From: Phoronis australis
Taxonomy: Eukaryota; Phoronida; Phoronidae
NCBI GenBank assembly: GCA_002633005.1
Contig: NMRA01000385.1
Coordinates: 189,839 to 253,838, forward strand
DNA: 64,000 nucleotides
Reading direction: 5' to 3'
The position numbers were made by a program, and so were the translations under genes. Shown piece after piece: positions 61,401-62,996 of this stretch. Position 1 is the first letter of the stretch; each line of letters starts with the position of its first letter. The notes under the pieces are model-generated. The model was given only the letters and a program-made list of their open reading frames with translations. It made no database searches and was not told the origin of the DNA.

Positions 61401-62220
61401 TGCCTTTGAAGACAGTCCAATCAAAATTGAAAACCTTGCTCATGGCCTTGGTAACAGTCCTGGTAAACAGAATGGTGACACTTACTTTAAGTGGGATTCA
61501 TTCAGTTTCAACACACCCACCCTTAACACTCTAGAGGTATGTACACTATTGTTATGTCAACAAAAAGGAGGTGCAGAATTTTGCTGTTCCAATAATTTGT
61601 TCCATGATCCTTCAAAATATGTATAAGTTGTGACAGATTTTCGCATAGTGATCTGATCTGATTGTCTTGCATACTGTTCTCTGTGTTAAAAGTGGCCTTG
61701 CTTTGTTGAAGTTGTAAGAAAATTTTGGTAAATTAATCAAATTCTGCTTTAATTTTGTTGATACCTTATCAGGGATTAGTCAAATACATGTCTGAATTTT
61801 TGTGGGAACGGAAAAGATTCCATTGTTAACTAAAACGTAGACTGATGCTTCAATATGACAAAGAGTTCCCAACCAGTGAATATTCCAGACAGCAGTGGTT
61901 TTCAAATGCTGCCGATTTGGTCTGTTGTCATTAATGCTCCTGGCAGTCTTTTGTTCAGTATCACACATTCTGGTGCTCAACCCTGAGTTATTTTTCTGAC
62001 ATGATTGAAGGAGTTACATGTTGATTGTGCTAATTGCTCTGCTGTACAGAAAAGGAACTTGGATCAAGGTTTGTGATATTGTGGTCCATTGATACGCAGC
62101 AGTTTTTAAGCTTATTAAAAAACTGACTGCTCCAAACTCGTAAATAGTCATCTAATTCATCTCTCTTTTTTGCAGAATGTAGAAAAACACAGTTTGACTG
62201 ACCTAGGTTTTACATTTTAA
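62..62220 (+). CDS. Giant multi-exon gene for an uncharacterised secreted multidomain protein (5'-partial; whole gene span)
   Basis: Twenty-nine exons with GT..AG borders (listed separately) join in one frame from 62 to a TAA at 62218-62220, giving about 1,567 codons; the 5' end is outside the window. What is seen: a HEAT-like helical part (exons 2-4), amphipathic strands and helices (5-11), a degenerate M23/LECT2-like module (12-14), a charged linker (15-18), a cysteine-rich part (19-20), a long beta-rich part (23-27) and an FN3-like end (28-30). N-glycosylation sequons (NRT, NET, NAS, NKT, NFS, NVT, NSS, NIT) and dibasic motifs RTKR-S, RTRR-S and KTRR-S point to the secretory route. No transmembrane segment is obvious. 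The signal peptide must lie upstream. I cannot name the protein. The vitellogenin-like flavour of the first half is an impression only. Exon calls are by eye from codon sense, borders and phase. Confidence 0.85.
1389..1547 (+). CDS. Exon 2 of the giant gene
   Basis: Acceptor TTCAG|GT, donor ATG|GTAAAT, phase 1 in and 1 out. It encodes a segment with two N-glycosylation sequons (NRT, NET) and a helix that reads like the start of a HEAT-type repeat (AAQIVGHLTTWLERHN). The next intron (1548-2307) shows nothing. Confidence 0.85.
2308..2504 (+). CDS. Exon 3 of the giant gene: basic cleavage motif and HEAT-like helices
   Basis: Acceptor TTTTTCAG, donor GAG|GTATGA, phase 1 in and 0 out. It begins with DRTKRSADD, a consensus R-x-K-R proprotein-convertase site (2310-2321) followed by serine, then an acidic tyrosine-rich stretch. 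After that come two helices (MIMLYALSNAAHHTSLKLF; AWRRAALEAMKFYPHDE) that resemble one HEAT repeat. In the next intron only a fold-back repeat at 2787-2890 stands out. Confidence 0.9.
2787..2890. repeat. Fold-back (inverted-repeat) element, about 104 bp
   Basis: Two arms of about 40 bp are near-perfect reverse complements (from AATGGTCTGATATAACGTGC on the left to GGGCACATTATATCAGACTA on the right) around a short A/T-rich loop. This is a typical short fold-back MITE. A diverged half (CTGGTTCTCAAAAT with a run of G after it) appears near 16160. Confidence 0.8.
3491..3621 (+). CDS. Exon 4 of the giant gene: HEAT-like helices
   Basis: Acceptor ATTTAAG, donor AG|GTAAGT, phase 0 in and 2 out. Helix pair SAEILITLAFHDFHDVVRQQ and AYRTYTEHPK continues the pattern of exon 3 (an 'L..LA.HD...VR..A' repeat like those of HEAT or vitellogenin-N helical domains). 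The following intron (3622-4541) shows nothing recognisable. Confidence 0.88.
4542..4723 (+). CDS. Exon 5 of the giant gene
   Basis: Acceptor TTTCTTTCAG, donor A|GTAAGT, phase 2 in and 1 out. It has a sequon (NAS) near the start, then alternating hydrophobic strands (HWEIEIPGFSWTKVIG; ASFGVILRNKMSLDL), which marks the change from helical to beta-rich sequence. Confidence 0.9.
5023..5044. repeat. Perfect 22-bp palindrome
   Basis: The sequence from ATCACCTTTT to AAAAGGTGAT is identical to its reverse complement over 22 bases, with TATA at the centre. It lies in the intron between exons 5 and 6. No partner copies were noticed. Confidence 0.9.
5372..5517 (+). CDS. Exon 6 of the giant gene
   Basis: Acceptor TTTTAG, donor AAG|GTAATG, phase 1 in and 0 out. 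Amphipathic strands (GMFMIDVYDTAYAEANLGIL; FDMFRLQVCFRGYIRYNLN) look like a lipid-binding type beta-sheet. That reading is inference. Confidence 0.9.
6295..8079. mobile_element. Non-autonomous TIR DNA transposon, copy A (about 1.8 kb)
   Basis: The left end (CCGCATTTTCCCTAATAACT) and right end (GTTATTAGGTTGAATACAG) are diverged inverted repeats, with TA following the right end. Both ends and much of the interior match the element at 34509-35909, for example the 'GCCTTACCTACAGT.CTAAAATTC' block near 6400 and 'GATAAAATGACCACTGACAG' near 7180. Copy A is longer because of extra sequence near 6780-7130 and a small fold-back near 7262-7375. No transposase reading frame is visible. Confidence 0.75.
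7262..7375. repeat. G-rich/C-rich fold-back repeat inside TIR element copy A
   Basis: It contains a run of G, the core GGGGCTATAGCCCC and the tail GTGCCGCCCATGC. It is related to the fold-back at 60243-60320, which has the same core and ends. The boundaries are approximate. Confidence 0.5.
8175..8312 (+). CDS. Exon 7 of the giant gene
   Basis: Acceptor CATTTTCAG, donor GGA|GTAAGT, phase 0 in and 0 out, 46 codons. Mostly helical (INSVQDLVNIFDTLYDQF; ETAVDSFMGIFQSINK). Confidence 0.9.
8559..8716. repeat. Minisatellite, nine units of 18-20 bp
   Basis: Tandem GTTTCTGGTCATTGCAT units with A, T or ATT between them; the last unit is cut short. Intronic, between exons 7 and 8. The rest of this intron (8717-10018) shows nothing recognisable. 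Confidence 0.95.
10019..10210 (+). CDS. Exon 8 of the giant gene
   Basis: Acceptor TTTTTATAG, donor ACG|GTAATG, phase 0 in and 0 out, 64 codons. Helical and amphipathic (ALFKSFAQTIIDLPKNIVKT; RKVVLRIKFFINDVKMDIEN) with one cysteine. Confidence 0.9.
11205..11373. repeat. Tandem repeat, about 2.8 units of exactly 60 bp
   Basis: Units beginning ATTGAGTCATGCTTCTTGCA repeat with a 60-base period and only a few differences. Because 60 is a multiple of three, the block is open on both strands, but it has no splice donors and lies in the intron just before exon 9, so I do not call it coding. Confidence 0.95.
11444..11586 (+). CDS. Exon 9 of the giant gene
   Basis: Acceptor CTGTTTTCAG, donor AG|GTATGT, phase 0 in and 2 out. 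Amphipathic helices (TILDAIQVTIPYAIEQFEKT; SSALEGLGQAFIR). Confidence 0.9.
11728..11956 (+). CDS. Exon 10 of the giant gene
   Basis: Acceptor CTAACCCAG, donor ATG|GTGAGT, phase 2 in and 0 out. It is methionine-rich at the start (VAMAMFMLMGAKK), followed by a strand and a helical segment. The intron before it is only about 140 bp. Confidence 0.9.
12358..12515 (+). CDS. Exon 11 of the giant gene
   Basis: Acceptor TATGTTAG, donor TA|GTAAGT, phase 0 in and 2 out. Leucine-rich helices (MKFISALSNLLEPFEYLFKP; VYYNIKDIIDTIKT). An in-frame TAG arises only if the donor is ignored. Confidence 0.88.
12905..13094 (+). CDS. Exon 12 of the giant gene: RTRR-S cleavage motif and start of the M23/LECT2-like module
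   Basis: Acceptor ATCTGTAG, donor AAG|GTGAGT, phase 2 in and 0 out. It carries PRTRRSGAED, an R-x-R-R proprotein-convertase consensus (12969-12980) before serine. Then comes a linker with a sequon (NKT) and TEGIGIMLLADSGQK, which occupies the place of the 'HxGxDi....G..V' block at the start of M23 peptidases; the zinc-binding His and Asp of that block are absent. Confidence 0.88.
13265..15060 (-). mobile_element. Decayed reverse-transcriptase retroelement (non-LTR type), split by a MITE
   Basis: On the minus strand, in order: ISDYQWNQTEIYQ with a GCTIS-like block (VNCTISSVLFIMGMN) at 14813-15049; the catalytic MDD (MDDRTVTTVTHVHAL) just below 14820; the continuation ALEEAATRSMMTFKQRKSQS after the MITE; KWLGILPNF..VSLYGRTAEL at 13572-14132; and the C-terminal block WNLPERKLTWSELWNM at 13265-13654. 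It contains frameshifts and no intact reading frame. Element ends, poly(A) and target duplication were not found. The neighbouring sequence 15061-16590 shows no identifiable element. Confidence 0.75.
14268..14765. mobile_element. MITE with PIF/Harbinger-like ends (498 bp) and TTA target duplication
   Basis: It begins AGGGCCTTTCATACC and ends AATATGAAAGGGCCT, perfect inverted repeats for the outer 13 bases. It is flanked on both sides by TTA (14265-14267 and 14766-14768). TTA/TAA duplications and GGGCC-type ends are characteristic of PIF/Harbinger. It contains GTCGACG-rich subterminal repeats and no transposase. It interrupts the RT reading frame of the host retroelement. Confidence 0.88.
16598..17116 (+). 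mobile_element. MITE family M, copy 1 (about 520 bp)
   Basis: The left end ATTACGGCGTTTTCCCGTTG and right end GGGAAAACGCTGTCAT are inverted repeats. Just inside the left end is a fold-back (CCAACTTGTT, then AACAACAAGTTGG). The body (TAACATATCTGAACAT, CTCTGGGTTTGA) recurs at 45497-46042 and 46318-46811 and, reversed, at 32982-33493. Non-coding. Confidence 0.85.
17236..17363 (+). CDS. Exon 13 of the giant gene: central M23/LECT2-like strands
   Basis: Acceptor TTTTGTAG, donor AC|GTATGT, phase 0 in and 2 out. It starts VVAPVTGVYYYEK, matching the 'V.AP..G.V' strand pair found in M23 peptidases and LECT2, followed by a basic loop and the strand KKYVIFLYNVKYLR. The intron after it (17364-19334) shows nothing recognisable. 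Confidence 0.88.
19335..19566 (+). CDS. Exon 14 of the giant gene: end of the M23/LECT2-like module
   Basis: Acceptor TCAAACAG, donor CAG|GTGAGG, phase 2 in and 0 out. It reads VKVEGKPAKAGELIGHM, the 'v..G..vkaGd.IG..' block of M23 domains. Then comes SPGDSQKNFMFVSVRKV, where the family has 'GxStGpHLHFEvR', and GEWVDPTKY, the usual '(G)..VDP..Y' end. The catalytic HxH pair reads NFM, so the fold seems kept but the peptidase dead. Confidence 0.9.
19866..20200. repeat. (TAA)n run and AT-rich low-complexity tract
   Basis: TAA units at about 19868-19887 lead into AAACTTTATTCATAGAGG, a type of junction often seen at the 3' end of non-LTR or SINE copies. AATAAATAAATTAAAT-rich sequence follows to about 20200. 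No coding remains. Confidence 0.75.
20520..20650 (+). CDS. Exon 15 of the giant gene
   Basis: Acceptor CTTCTTCCAG, donor AG|GTTAAA (weak at +3/+4), phase 0 in and 2 out. Strand SITILGVRIDAGSF is followed by a highly charged helix. Confidence 0.85.
20730..21040 (-). repeat. Dispersed repeat R1, copy 1
   Basis: The reverse complement of this stretch matches 58806-59033 plus 59469-59525, with shared blocks such as CGTTTTGGTC.T.ATAGAC, CTGATGGC.TTAAGTTCCAT and TGATAAAAGCAT. A shorter piece matches 62426-62559 and 62870-62996. A minus-strand reading frame of about 119 codons runs through it but is not kept in the other copies, so I treat it as non-coding. Confidence 0.75.
21461..21586 (+). CDS. 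Exon 16 of the giant gene
   Basis: Acceptor TTTGTGCAG, donor GA|GTAAGT, phase 2 in and 2 out. Proline-rich start (RAPEPPYRPANVDMR), then a helix (LKGVIDFVNDVKALLGG). Confidence 0.88.
22274..22419 (+). CDS. Exon 17 of the giant gene
   Basis: Acceptor TTATCCAG, donor G|GTGAGC, phase 2 in and 1 out. This exon is needed to bring the frame of exon 16 into register with exon 18. It encodes a basic amphipathic stretch (HYTLRFVVDLFKKKKLVDR; ALTIIIKKLQVCA). Confidence 0.82.
23491..24124 (-). pseudogene. RNase H part of the Gmr1-like pol
   Basis: It starts with the RT connection block SSFLGLAGYCRKFIPNFVEI, then carries the RNase H motifs LQTDASDTGIG, ERECLAIVFAI and IIHTDHQPL. A frameshift falls near 23590; after it the frame resumes as VEAIRGSENVGADYLSRLEY and ends at a stop. 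Confidence 0.88.
24218..24980 (-). pseudogene. Reverse transcriptase part of the Gmr1-like pol
   Basis: Two overlapping frames (24528-24980 and 24218-24583) together cover the RT fingers and palm: PVRVKPYPLPYATR, NYPMVLVKKKDGSNRFCID, DPSKGYWEVIV, FVKMPFGLVNSAATFNRMI and the catalytic VDD. One frameshift lies near 24550. The N-terminus follows directly on the integrase C-terminus. Confidence 0.9.
25000..26102 (-). pseudogene. Integrase part of the Gmr1-like pol
   Basis: Zinc-finger segment (25818-26102: GGHLGVKKTRDRL, SFYWPGV, CDICQ; one zinc-ligand His appears lost), a degraded catalytic core with a TGTQFTSEIL block in about 25380-25815, and the C-terminal segment (25000-25380: RRFKVGDQVLILLP, HWRGPYEVTEVLNK). 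It lies between protease and RT. Confidence 0.85.
26960..28115. repeat. Diverged CTAGTGGC-box repeats
   Basis: Repeated fragments of the type GATTTTCATGAA.TTTGGCAGATGTGTT, GCGATGAGTTTT and GTGGCCCCTACTGGTGATG are spaced through this stretch. They are related to the better-preserved tandem array at 33790-36660. The end near 28030-28110 resembles 38180-38260. Confidence 0.6.
28116..28132 (-). mobile_element. MITE family M, copy 4, terminal fragment left of the LTR element
   Basis: CATTATGGCATTCTCCC corresponds to the reversed right terminus of family M (compare GGGAGAATGCCATCAT at the end of the 45497-46042 copy). The rest of the copy continues at 32982, beyond the inserted retrotransposon. 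Confidence 0.75.
28133..28301 (-). repeat. 3' LTR of the Ty3/gypsy element
   Basis: 169 bp, aligned along its length with 32812-32981 with scattered substitutions and a few 1-bp indels (for example CATATGTCTATTGCATC and GCATAACATAACA are shared). Confidence 0.93.
28779..29692 (-). pseudogene. Integrase of the Ty3/gypsy element
   Basis: HTSHPG...CATC zinc finger, then YMWWPTIDHDI, the core aspartate in VIVDAHSKYVD, a second in VIVSDNAYGF, and the downstream block YRITPHSTTGRSPAEVLM at 28779-29072. A stop separates the two open parts near 29110. Confidence 0.88.
29911..30436 (-). pseudogene. RNase H and RT connection of the Ty3/gypsy element
   Basis: ELRSYLGLINYYHKFLRKI (connection), then WSIAFASRALAATKKNYAQT, REALAVVFGAKHFHNYLYG and VIMDHKPLLGIL. 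The first catalytic Asp region reads CCNGSSFGVGAV, so that aspartate appears lost. There is a frame change near 30150. Confidence 0.85.
30449..31385 (-). pseudogene. Reverse transcriptase of the Ty3/gypsy element, interrupted
   Basis: IYLDDIVIAG (catalytic YLDD) lies in 30449-30649, and the palm block MKLTEAAQRLTTINT at 31049-31237. Between them, at about 30700-31130, sits unrelated AT-rich sequence that separates the LAYTRL block from the rest. A frameshift just before YLDD is also present. Confidence 0.82.
31386..31931 (-). pseudogene. Retropepsin of the Ty3/gypsy element
   Basis: Has EIDTGAKYTVI with the catalytic DTG, a flap-like glycine block (LVGYGGAEV) and LLGRNWLNKL, the usual retropepsin end. 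The frame runs on toward RT. Confidence 0.88.
32009..32671 (-). pseudogene. Gag remnant with zinc knuckles of the Ty3/gypsy element
   Basis: At 32030-32160 one minus frame reads CFKCSKPNHYKSVC, a perfect C-x2-C-x4-H-x4-C knuckle, preceded by a second cysteine cluster (CWGCGTFCKDRRKC). At 32462-32671 a capsid-like helix segment ends near KRNTVSVPTSD. The open frames are not continuous. Confidence 0.75.
32812..32981 (-). repeat. 5' LTR of the Ty3/gypsy element
   Basis: 170 bp partner of 28133-28301. It is followed directly on the plus strand by TTCCCGTTAAGTGAC, the interior of the MITE into which the element inserted. Confidence 0.93.
32982..33493 (-). mobile_element. MITE family M, copy 4, main part
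   Basis: The reverse complement matches the copies at 16598, 45497 and 46318 (shared blocks CCAGACGTAG, CAAACCCAGAGCAAATTGG, GATTAAGGGCAG..TTCGAACAAAA). It ends with AGGAAAACGTTGTAATG, the family terminus. Its other end is at 28116-28132, beyond the LTR element. Confidence 0.85.
33547..33678 (+). CDS. Exon 18 of the giant gene
   Basis: Acceptor TTCCTGCAG, donor A|GTATGT, phase 1 in and 1 out. It encodes DKFSVTNPQTWSPSTINRK, a basic tyrosine/glycine stretch (KYGKDGYGYRG) and a helix (ALINKLFQAIYG). Confidence 0.9.
33790..36660. repeat. Tandem repeat with a unit of about 445 bp and CTAGTGGC boxes, interrupted by a transposon
   Basis: The mark GGCATCTATTAGTG recurs at 34064, 35912 (directly after the inserted TIR element, so equivalent to 34508) and, as GACATCTATTGGTG, at about 36357. 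That gives spacings near 445 bp once the insertion is removed. Each unit carries several boxes of the type GCGCC(T/C)CCTAGTGGCA and the phrase TCATAAAATTTGGCA. Non-coding; strongly diverged copies lie at 26960-28115 and 38040-38290. Confidence 0.82.
34509..35909. mobile_element. Non-autonomous TIR DNA transposon, copy B (1,401 bp), TA target duplication
   Basis: The left end CCGTATTCGCCGTAATAACT and right end GGTTATTACGGTGAATATGG are inverted repeats with a few mismatches. TA lies on both sides (34507-34508 and 35910-35911). Neighbouring satellite units show the empty site (GCAG.TAGGCATCTATTAG), which confirms the boundaries. Same family as 6295-8079. No transposase is visible. Confidence 0.9.
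38040..38290. repeat. CTAGTGGC-box repeat fragment
   Basis: TGTGCCTCCTTGTGGCAATTT and GTGCCATCTAGTGGCCATTT lie about 70 bp apart and relate this piece to the 445-bp array. The tail near 38190-38280 resembles 28030-28130. Between 36661 and 38040 nothing is recognisable. Confidence 0.65.
39001..39216 (+). CDS. Exon 19 of the giant gene: cysteine-rich
   Basis: Acceptor ATCTTTTCTAG, donor G|GTGAGT, phase 1 in and 1 out. It encodes about 72 residues with six cysteines (CPHF, YCEP, DCMG, TCAV, MCLQ, LCGP), then the strand KLVFKVGSPPKQKSMEMTFA. Disulphide-rich, so extracellular. Confidence 0.92.
39448..39597 (+). CDS. Exon 20 of the giant gene: cysteine-containing
   Basis: Acceptor ATATCCTAG, donor AAAG|GTAATA, phase 1 in and 1 out. 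The frame is open throughout, from DLPCHPWAKHEHVENFSLT (sequon NFS) to YSECSLCRSELMKWK. It joins exon 23 directly in frame. It has no start codon of its own. Confidence 0.65.
40246..40303 (+). CDS. Exon candidate (21) that breaks the frame
   Basis: Acceptor GTCTTCACAG, donor A|GTAAGT. The only open frame reads VFHFNYKLTIEIGLFPQFS, a plausible beta hairpin, but it needs phase 0 at its start whereas exon 20 ends in phase 1. It could join exon 23 (phase 1). It may be an alternative exon, a remnant, or need an unseen small exon before it. Confidence 0.35.
42682..42761 (+). CDS. Exon candidate (22) that breaks the frame
   Basis: Acceptor CCATTATTTAG, donor GAG|GTAAAA. The frame reading VKFPVYVHGTEWSKIYHLQL fits the beta-rich character of the next exons but needs phase 0 in and leaves phase 2. 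Exon 23 needs phase 1. A weak candidate at 42897-42970 would convert phase 2 to phase 1. Intron sequence 40304-42681 shows no repeat or gene I can name. Confidence 0.45.
43110..43331 (+). CDS. Exon 23 of the giant gene: glycosylated beta-rich segment
   Basis: Acceptor GTTTTATTTCAG, donor G|GTACGT, phase 1 in and 1 out. IKEIDVDVSTTMDAMVAKF, FQFNVTANSS (two sequons) and FIFKNITFKIPPFAG (one sequon), with three cysteines. Alternating hydrophobics indicate beta strands. Confidence 0.9.
44088..44233 (+). CDS. Exon 24 of the giant gene
   Basis: Acceptor CCCCTTTCAG, donor AAT|GTAAGA, phase 1 in and 0 out. LPLVDLTTELILCGEKSSEI and the helix IMRLMNEIRDAIASN. Confidence 0.9.
44703..44868 (+). CDS. Exon 25 of the giant gene
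   Basis: Acceptor TCTTTCTAG, donor G|GTGAGT, phase 0 in and 1 out. MVEYLVTAVFGTAGEFPGG, then DITFFEYQWRFMAGPIPIKV. The ATG at its start is internal to the gene. Confidence 0.9.
45497..46042 (+). mobile_element. MITE family M, copy 2
   Basis: Starts TTTCAGCGTTTTCCTGTT, has the fold-back CAACTTGTT..AACAACAAGTTGGG inside, and ends GGGAGAATGCCATCAT. Full-length match to the copy at 16598-17116. Confidence 0.85.
46318..46811 (+). mobile_element. MITE family M, copy 3
   Basis: Starts ATAACGGTGTTTTACCGTTG and ends AGAACGCCATCAT. Same orientation as copy 2, about 275 bp downstream of it, with the same internal fold-back and body. Confidence 0.82.
47069..47109. repeat. (AC)n microsatellite
   Basis: About 40 bp of CA repeats with one AAA interruption. 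The remaining intron sequence from 47110 to 49830 has no feature I can name. Confidence 0.95.
49831..50059 (+). CDS. Exon 26 of the giant gene
   Basis: Acceptor GTGTTCTAG, donor AG|GTAGAT, phase 1 in and 2 out. EFGAGGSFGAFVSIKLCIMS, IPWCGAKVWGSVAISLGI and ANVGFQQFPLDL: strands separated by glycine turns, with two cysteines. The hydrophobic stretch is too broken for a membrane span. Confidence 0.93.
51616..51850 (+). CDS. Exon 27 of the giant gene: ends in a KTRR-S motif
   Basis: Acceptor TTATTTCCAG, donor AAG|GTATGG, phase 2 in and 0 out. GGMDLVLTPLRIELMAFVEV and EILWEGFIWKFATKPITMN, then an acidic linker and KTRRSGQPCK. KTRR (51821-51832) before serine resembles the other two cleavage motifs but has K instead of R at P4. 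The intron before it (50060-51615) shows nothing. Confidence 0.92.
51851..55259 (+). other. Intron sequence without recognised content
   Basis: First part of the intron between exons 27 and 28. I see AT-rich sequence, a few A and T runs near 54450-54540 and no coding remains or clear repeats. The stretch 52240-52390 is weakly reminiscent of a Penelope-type tail, but I could not support it. Confidence 0.6.
55260..56610 (-). mobile_element. Ty3/gypsy fragment: RNase H tail and integrase
   Basis: On the minus strand: NPADYLSRHPVVHY (RNase H end, near 56580), then a broken integrase zinc-finger region, the core block APEVLKLDNGPPFTSHEFRR (55761-55958), PHSTTGVAPAELLFG (55436-55714) and the C-terminal domain GDTVVLQ..NRLCSPYDPNP down to a stop near 55260. 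Normal Ty3 order, unlike 23491-26840. No RT, gag or LTR. Many stops. Confidence 0.85.
56630..57480 (+). mobile_element. Penelope-like element, 5'-truncated, with GIY-YIG endonuclease
   Basis: Begins abruptly with IMINNGYSNKFVDENMKLFI (a Penelope linker-type block), shifts frame near 56755, then stays open to the stop at 57330. The endonuclease part reads CPHNECIRSNTDCSRYVGYT, then LSRRLSMHLQNGSIKNH and ILEALIIKTE, matching GIY-YIG features (YVG, Arg, His, Glu). RT is absent. A 3' untranslated part (TGATGTATAGTCGAAGTACC) follows. It abuts the Ty3 fragment. Confidence 0.85.
56758..57330 (+). pseudogene. GIY-YIG endonuclease domain of the Penelope-like element
   Basis: About 190 codons open from 56758. 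The CPxxxC cluster and YVGYTTCTLSRR identify the C-terminal endonuclease of Penelope-like retroelements. It lacks the reverse transcriptase needed for mobility. Confidence 0.85.
57300..58036. repeat. Apparent tandem duplication 1, left copy
   Basis: Matches 58038-58788 over its full length with few substitutions and small indels. It contains the Penelope 3' tail, a CA microsatellite (57641-57676) and exon 28. It ends exactly at the single N (58037). Confidence 0.95.
57786..57914 (+). CDS. Exon 28 of the giant gene: FN3-like strands
   Basis: Acceptor CTTGCTTAG, donor ATA|GTAAGT, phase 0 in and 0 out, 43 codons. DTQFELEVDAEDENSEVTMH and YAVGTYKGGTNVI look like the first strands of an FN3-like domain that exon 29 completes. 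An almost identical copy lies at 58538-58666. Confidence 0.9.
58037..58037. other. Single-N assembly join
   Basis: One N exactly between the two copies of a roughly 740-bp sequence. Confidence 0.97.
58038..58788. repeat. Apparent tandem duplication 1, right copy
   Basis: Repeats 57300-58036, including the CA run (58390-58428, different length). It starts right after the N in the middle of the Penelope tail, which supports overlapping contigs over a true duplication. Confidence 0.95.
58538..58666 (+). CDS. Second copy of exon 28 (probable assembly duplicate)
   Basis: Encodes the same 43 residues as 57786-57914; the nucleotide differences are silent. Phase 0 at both ends, so a gene predictor could include both and add a false repeat. 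Confidence 0.85.
58806..59525 (+). repeat. Dispersed repeat R1, copy 2, split by a MITE
   Basis: 58806-59033 and 59469-59525 together match the reverse complement of 20730-21040. The unrelated 59043-59460 lies between. The paralogue at 20.8 kb runs through this point uninterrupted. Confidence 0.75.
59043..59460. mobile_element. Short non-coding insertion (418 bp) with an 8-bp direct repeat, inside repeat R1
   Basis: TAAGTCCC stands at both borders (59035-59042 and 59461-59468). The uninterrupted R1 copy has a single related TATAGTCCCT. Near the ends, GTTTAGACATCAGCTTTT and the reversed GTTTACACTTCAAAAG are diverged inverted repeats. An 8-bp duplication would fit a hAT-type MITE. The superfamily is uncertain. 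Confidence 0.65.
59816..60018 (+). CDS. Exon 29 of the giant gene: FN3-like domain, second half
   Basis: Acceptor CTTATTTTAG, donor CA|GTAAGT, phase 0 in and 2 out. PLYFTVRAKNEQGMEALAQC resembles the 'yyvtVrA.N..G..S' strand pair of FN3 domains, followed by the linker FDNTLPEGRV and the strand VNMLYLYSANPKVI. Confidence 0.92.
60243..60320. repeat. Small fold-back element, about 78 bp
   Basis: TTAAACATGGGCGGCGCAC on the left and GCTGCACCACCCATGTTAA on the right are inverted repeats with TTAA at the outer ends and a GGGGGGCTATAGCCCCCC core. It is related to the sequence at 7262-7375. Confidence 0.8.
61389..61536 (+). CDS. Exon 30 of the giant gene
   Basis: Acceptor TTTTTACAG, donor GAG|GTATGT, phase 2 in and 0 out. 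GSVVAFEDSPIKIENLAHGL and FKWDSFSFNTPTLNTLE, probably a further beta domain. Confidence 0.9.
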
Positions 62221-62559
62221 TGCTCAAATGTTTCTGTGCTAAAGTGGAACAACGTATCATACCCCACTTCACTTTTCAAATTTCATAGTGTCTGCCCTTC
62301 AATTCACGGCATGCGTGTGCATCTTCAGTACTTTAACTTGAATGCTGGATGTCATAATAATTTTGCTGTAAAATAGTAAAATTAGCTCAACAGTAGTTTC
62401 CAACTTTTGAACAAGCGCTCTGATGACGTAACATGTTTTGGTTGTGATATACTAACCCTAAAATCCTCCCTTCATTTTCGGGTCTGCCTTTATTTTGCCG
62501 GTACTGTGCGATTTTACGCTAATACACATTAGCCGATGGTGTTAAGTTGCCTGACTAAA
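62110..62559. repeat. Apparent tandem duplication 2, left copy
   Basis: Matches 62561-62996 apart from a few substitutions and a 12-bp stretch present only here. It ends at the N. It contains the terminal exon and a fragment of repeat R1 (from about 62426). Confidence 0.95.
62176..62220 (+). CDS. Terminal exon (31) of the giant gene
   Basis: Acceptor CTTTTTTGCAG, phase 0 in. It encodes NVEKHSLTDLGFTF and a TAA stop. The tail is short with no membrane anchor. No poly(A) signal was recognised downstream. Confidence 0.75.
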   Translation, partial: NVEKHSLTDLGFTF

Positions 62560-62560
62560 N
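62560..62560. other. Single-N assembly join
   Basis: One N exactly between the two copies of a roughly 440-bp sequence, as at 58037. Confidence 0.97.
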
Positions 62561-62996
62561 GCTTATTAAAAAACTGACTTTGCTCCAAACTCGTAAATAA
62601 TCATCTAATTCATCTCTCTTTTTTGCAGAATGTAGAAAAACACAGTTTGACTGACCTAGGTTTTACATTTTAATGCTCAAATGTTTCTGTGCTAAAGTGG
62701 AACAACGTATCATACCCCACTTCACTTTTCAAATTTCATAGTGTCTGCGGCATGCGTGTGCATCTTCAGTACTTTAACTTGAATGCTGGATGTCATAATA
62801 ATTTTGCTGTAAAATAGTAAAATTAGCTCAACAGTAGTTTCCAACTTTTGAACAAGCGCTCTGATGACGTAACATGTTTTGGTTGTGATATACTAACCCT
62901 AAAATCCTCCCTTCATTTTCGGGTCTGCCTTTATTTTGCCGGTACTGTGCGATTTTACGCTAATACACATTAGCCGATGGTGTTAAGTTGCCTGAC
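62561..62996. repeat. Apparent tandem duplication 2, right copy
   Basis: Repeats 62110-62559 with a 12-bp deletion. The sequence after it (62997 to the end) is unique and shows no gene I can name. Confidence 0.95.
62629..62673 (+). CDS. Second copy of the terminal exon (probable assembly duplicate)
   Basis: Identical coding sequence and the same TTTTTTGCAG acceptor as 62176-62220, lying in the right-hand copy of duplication 2. It is unlikely to be a separate exon. Confidence 0.85.
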   Translation, partial: NVEKHSLTDLGFTF

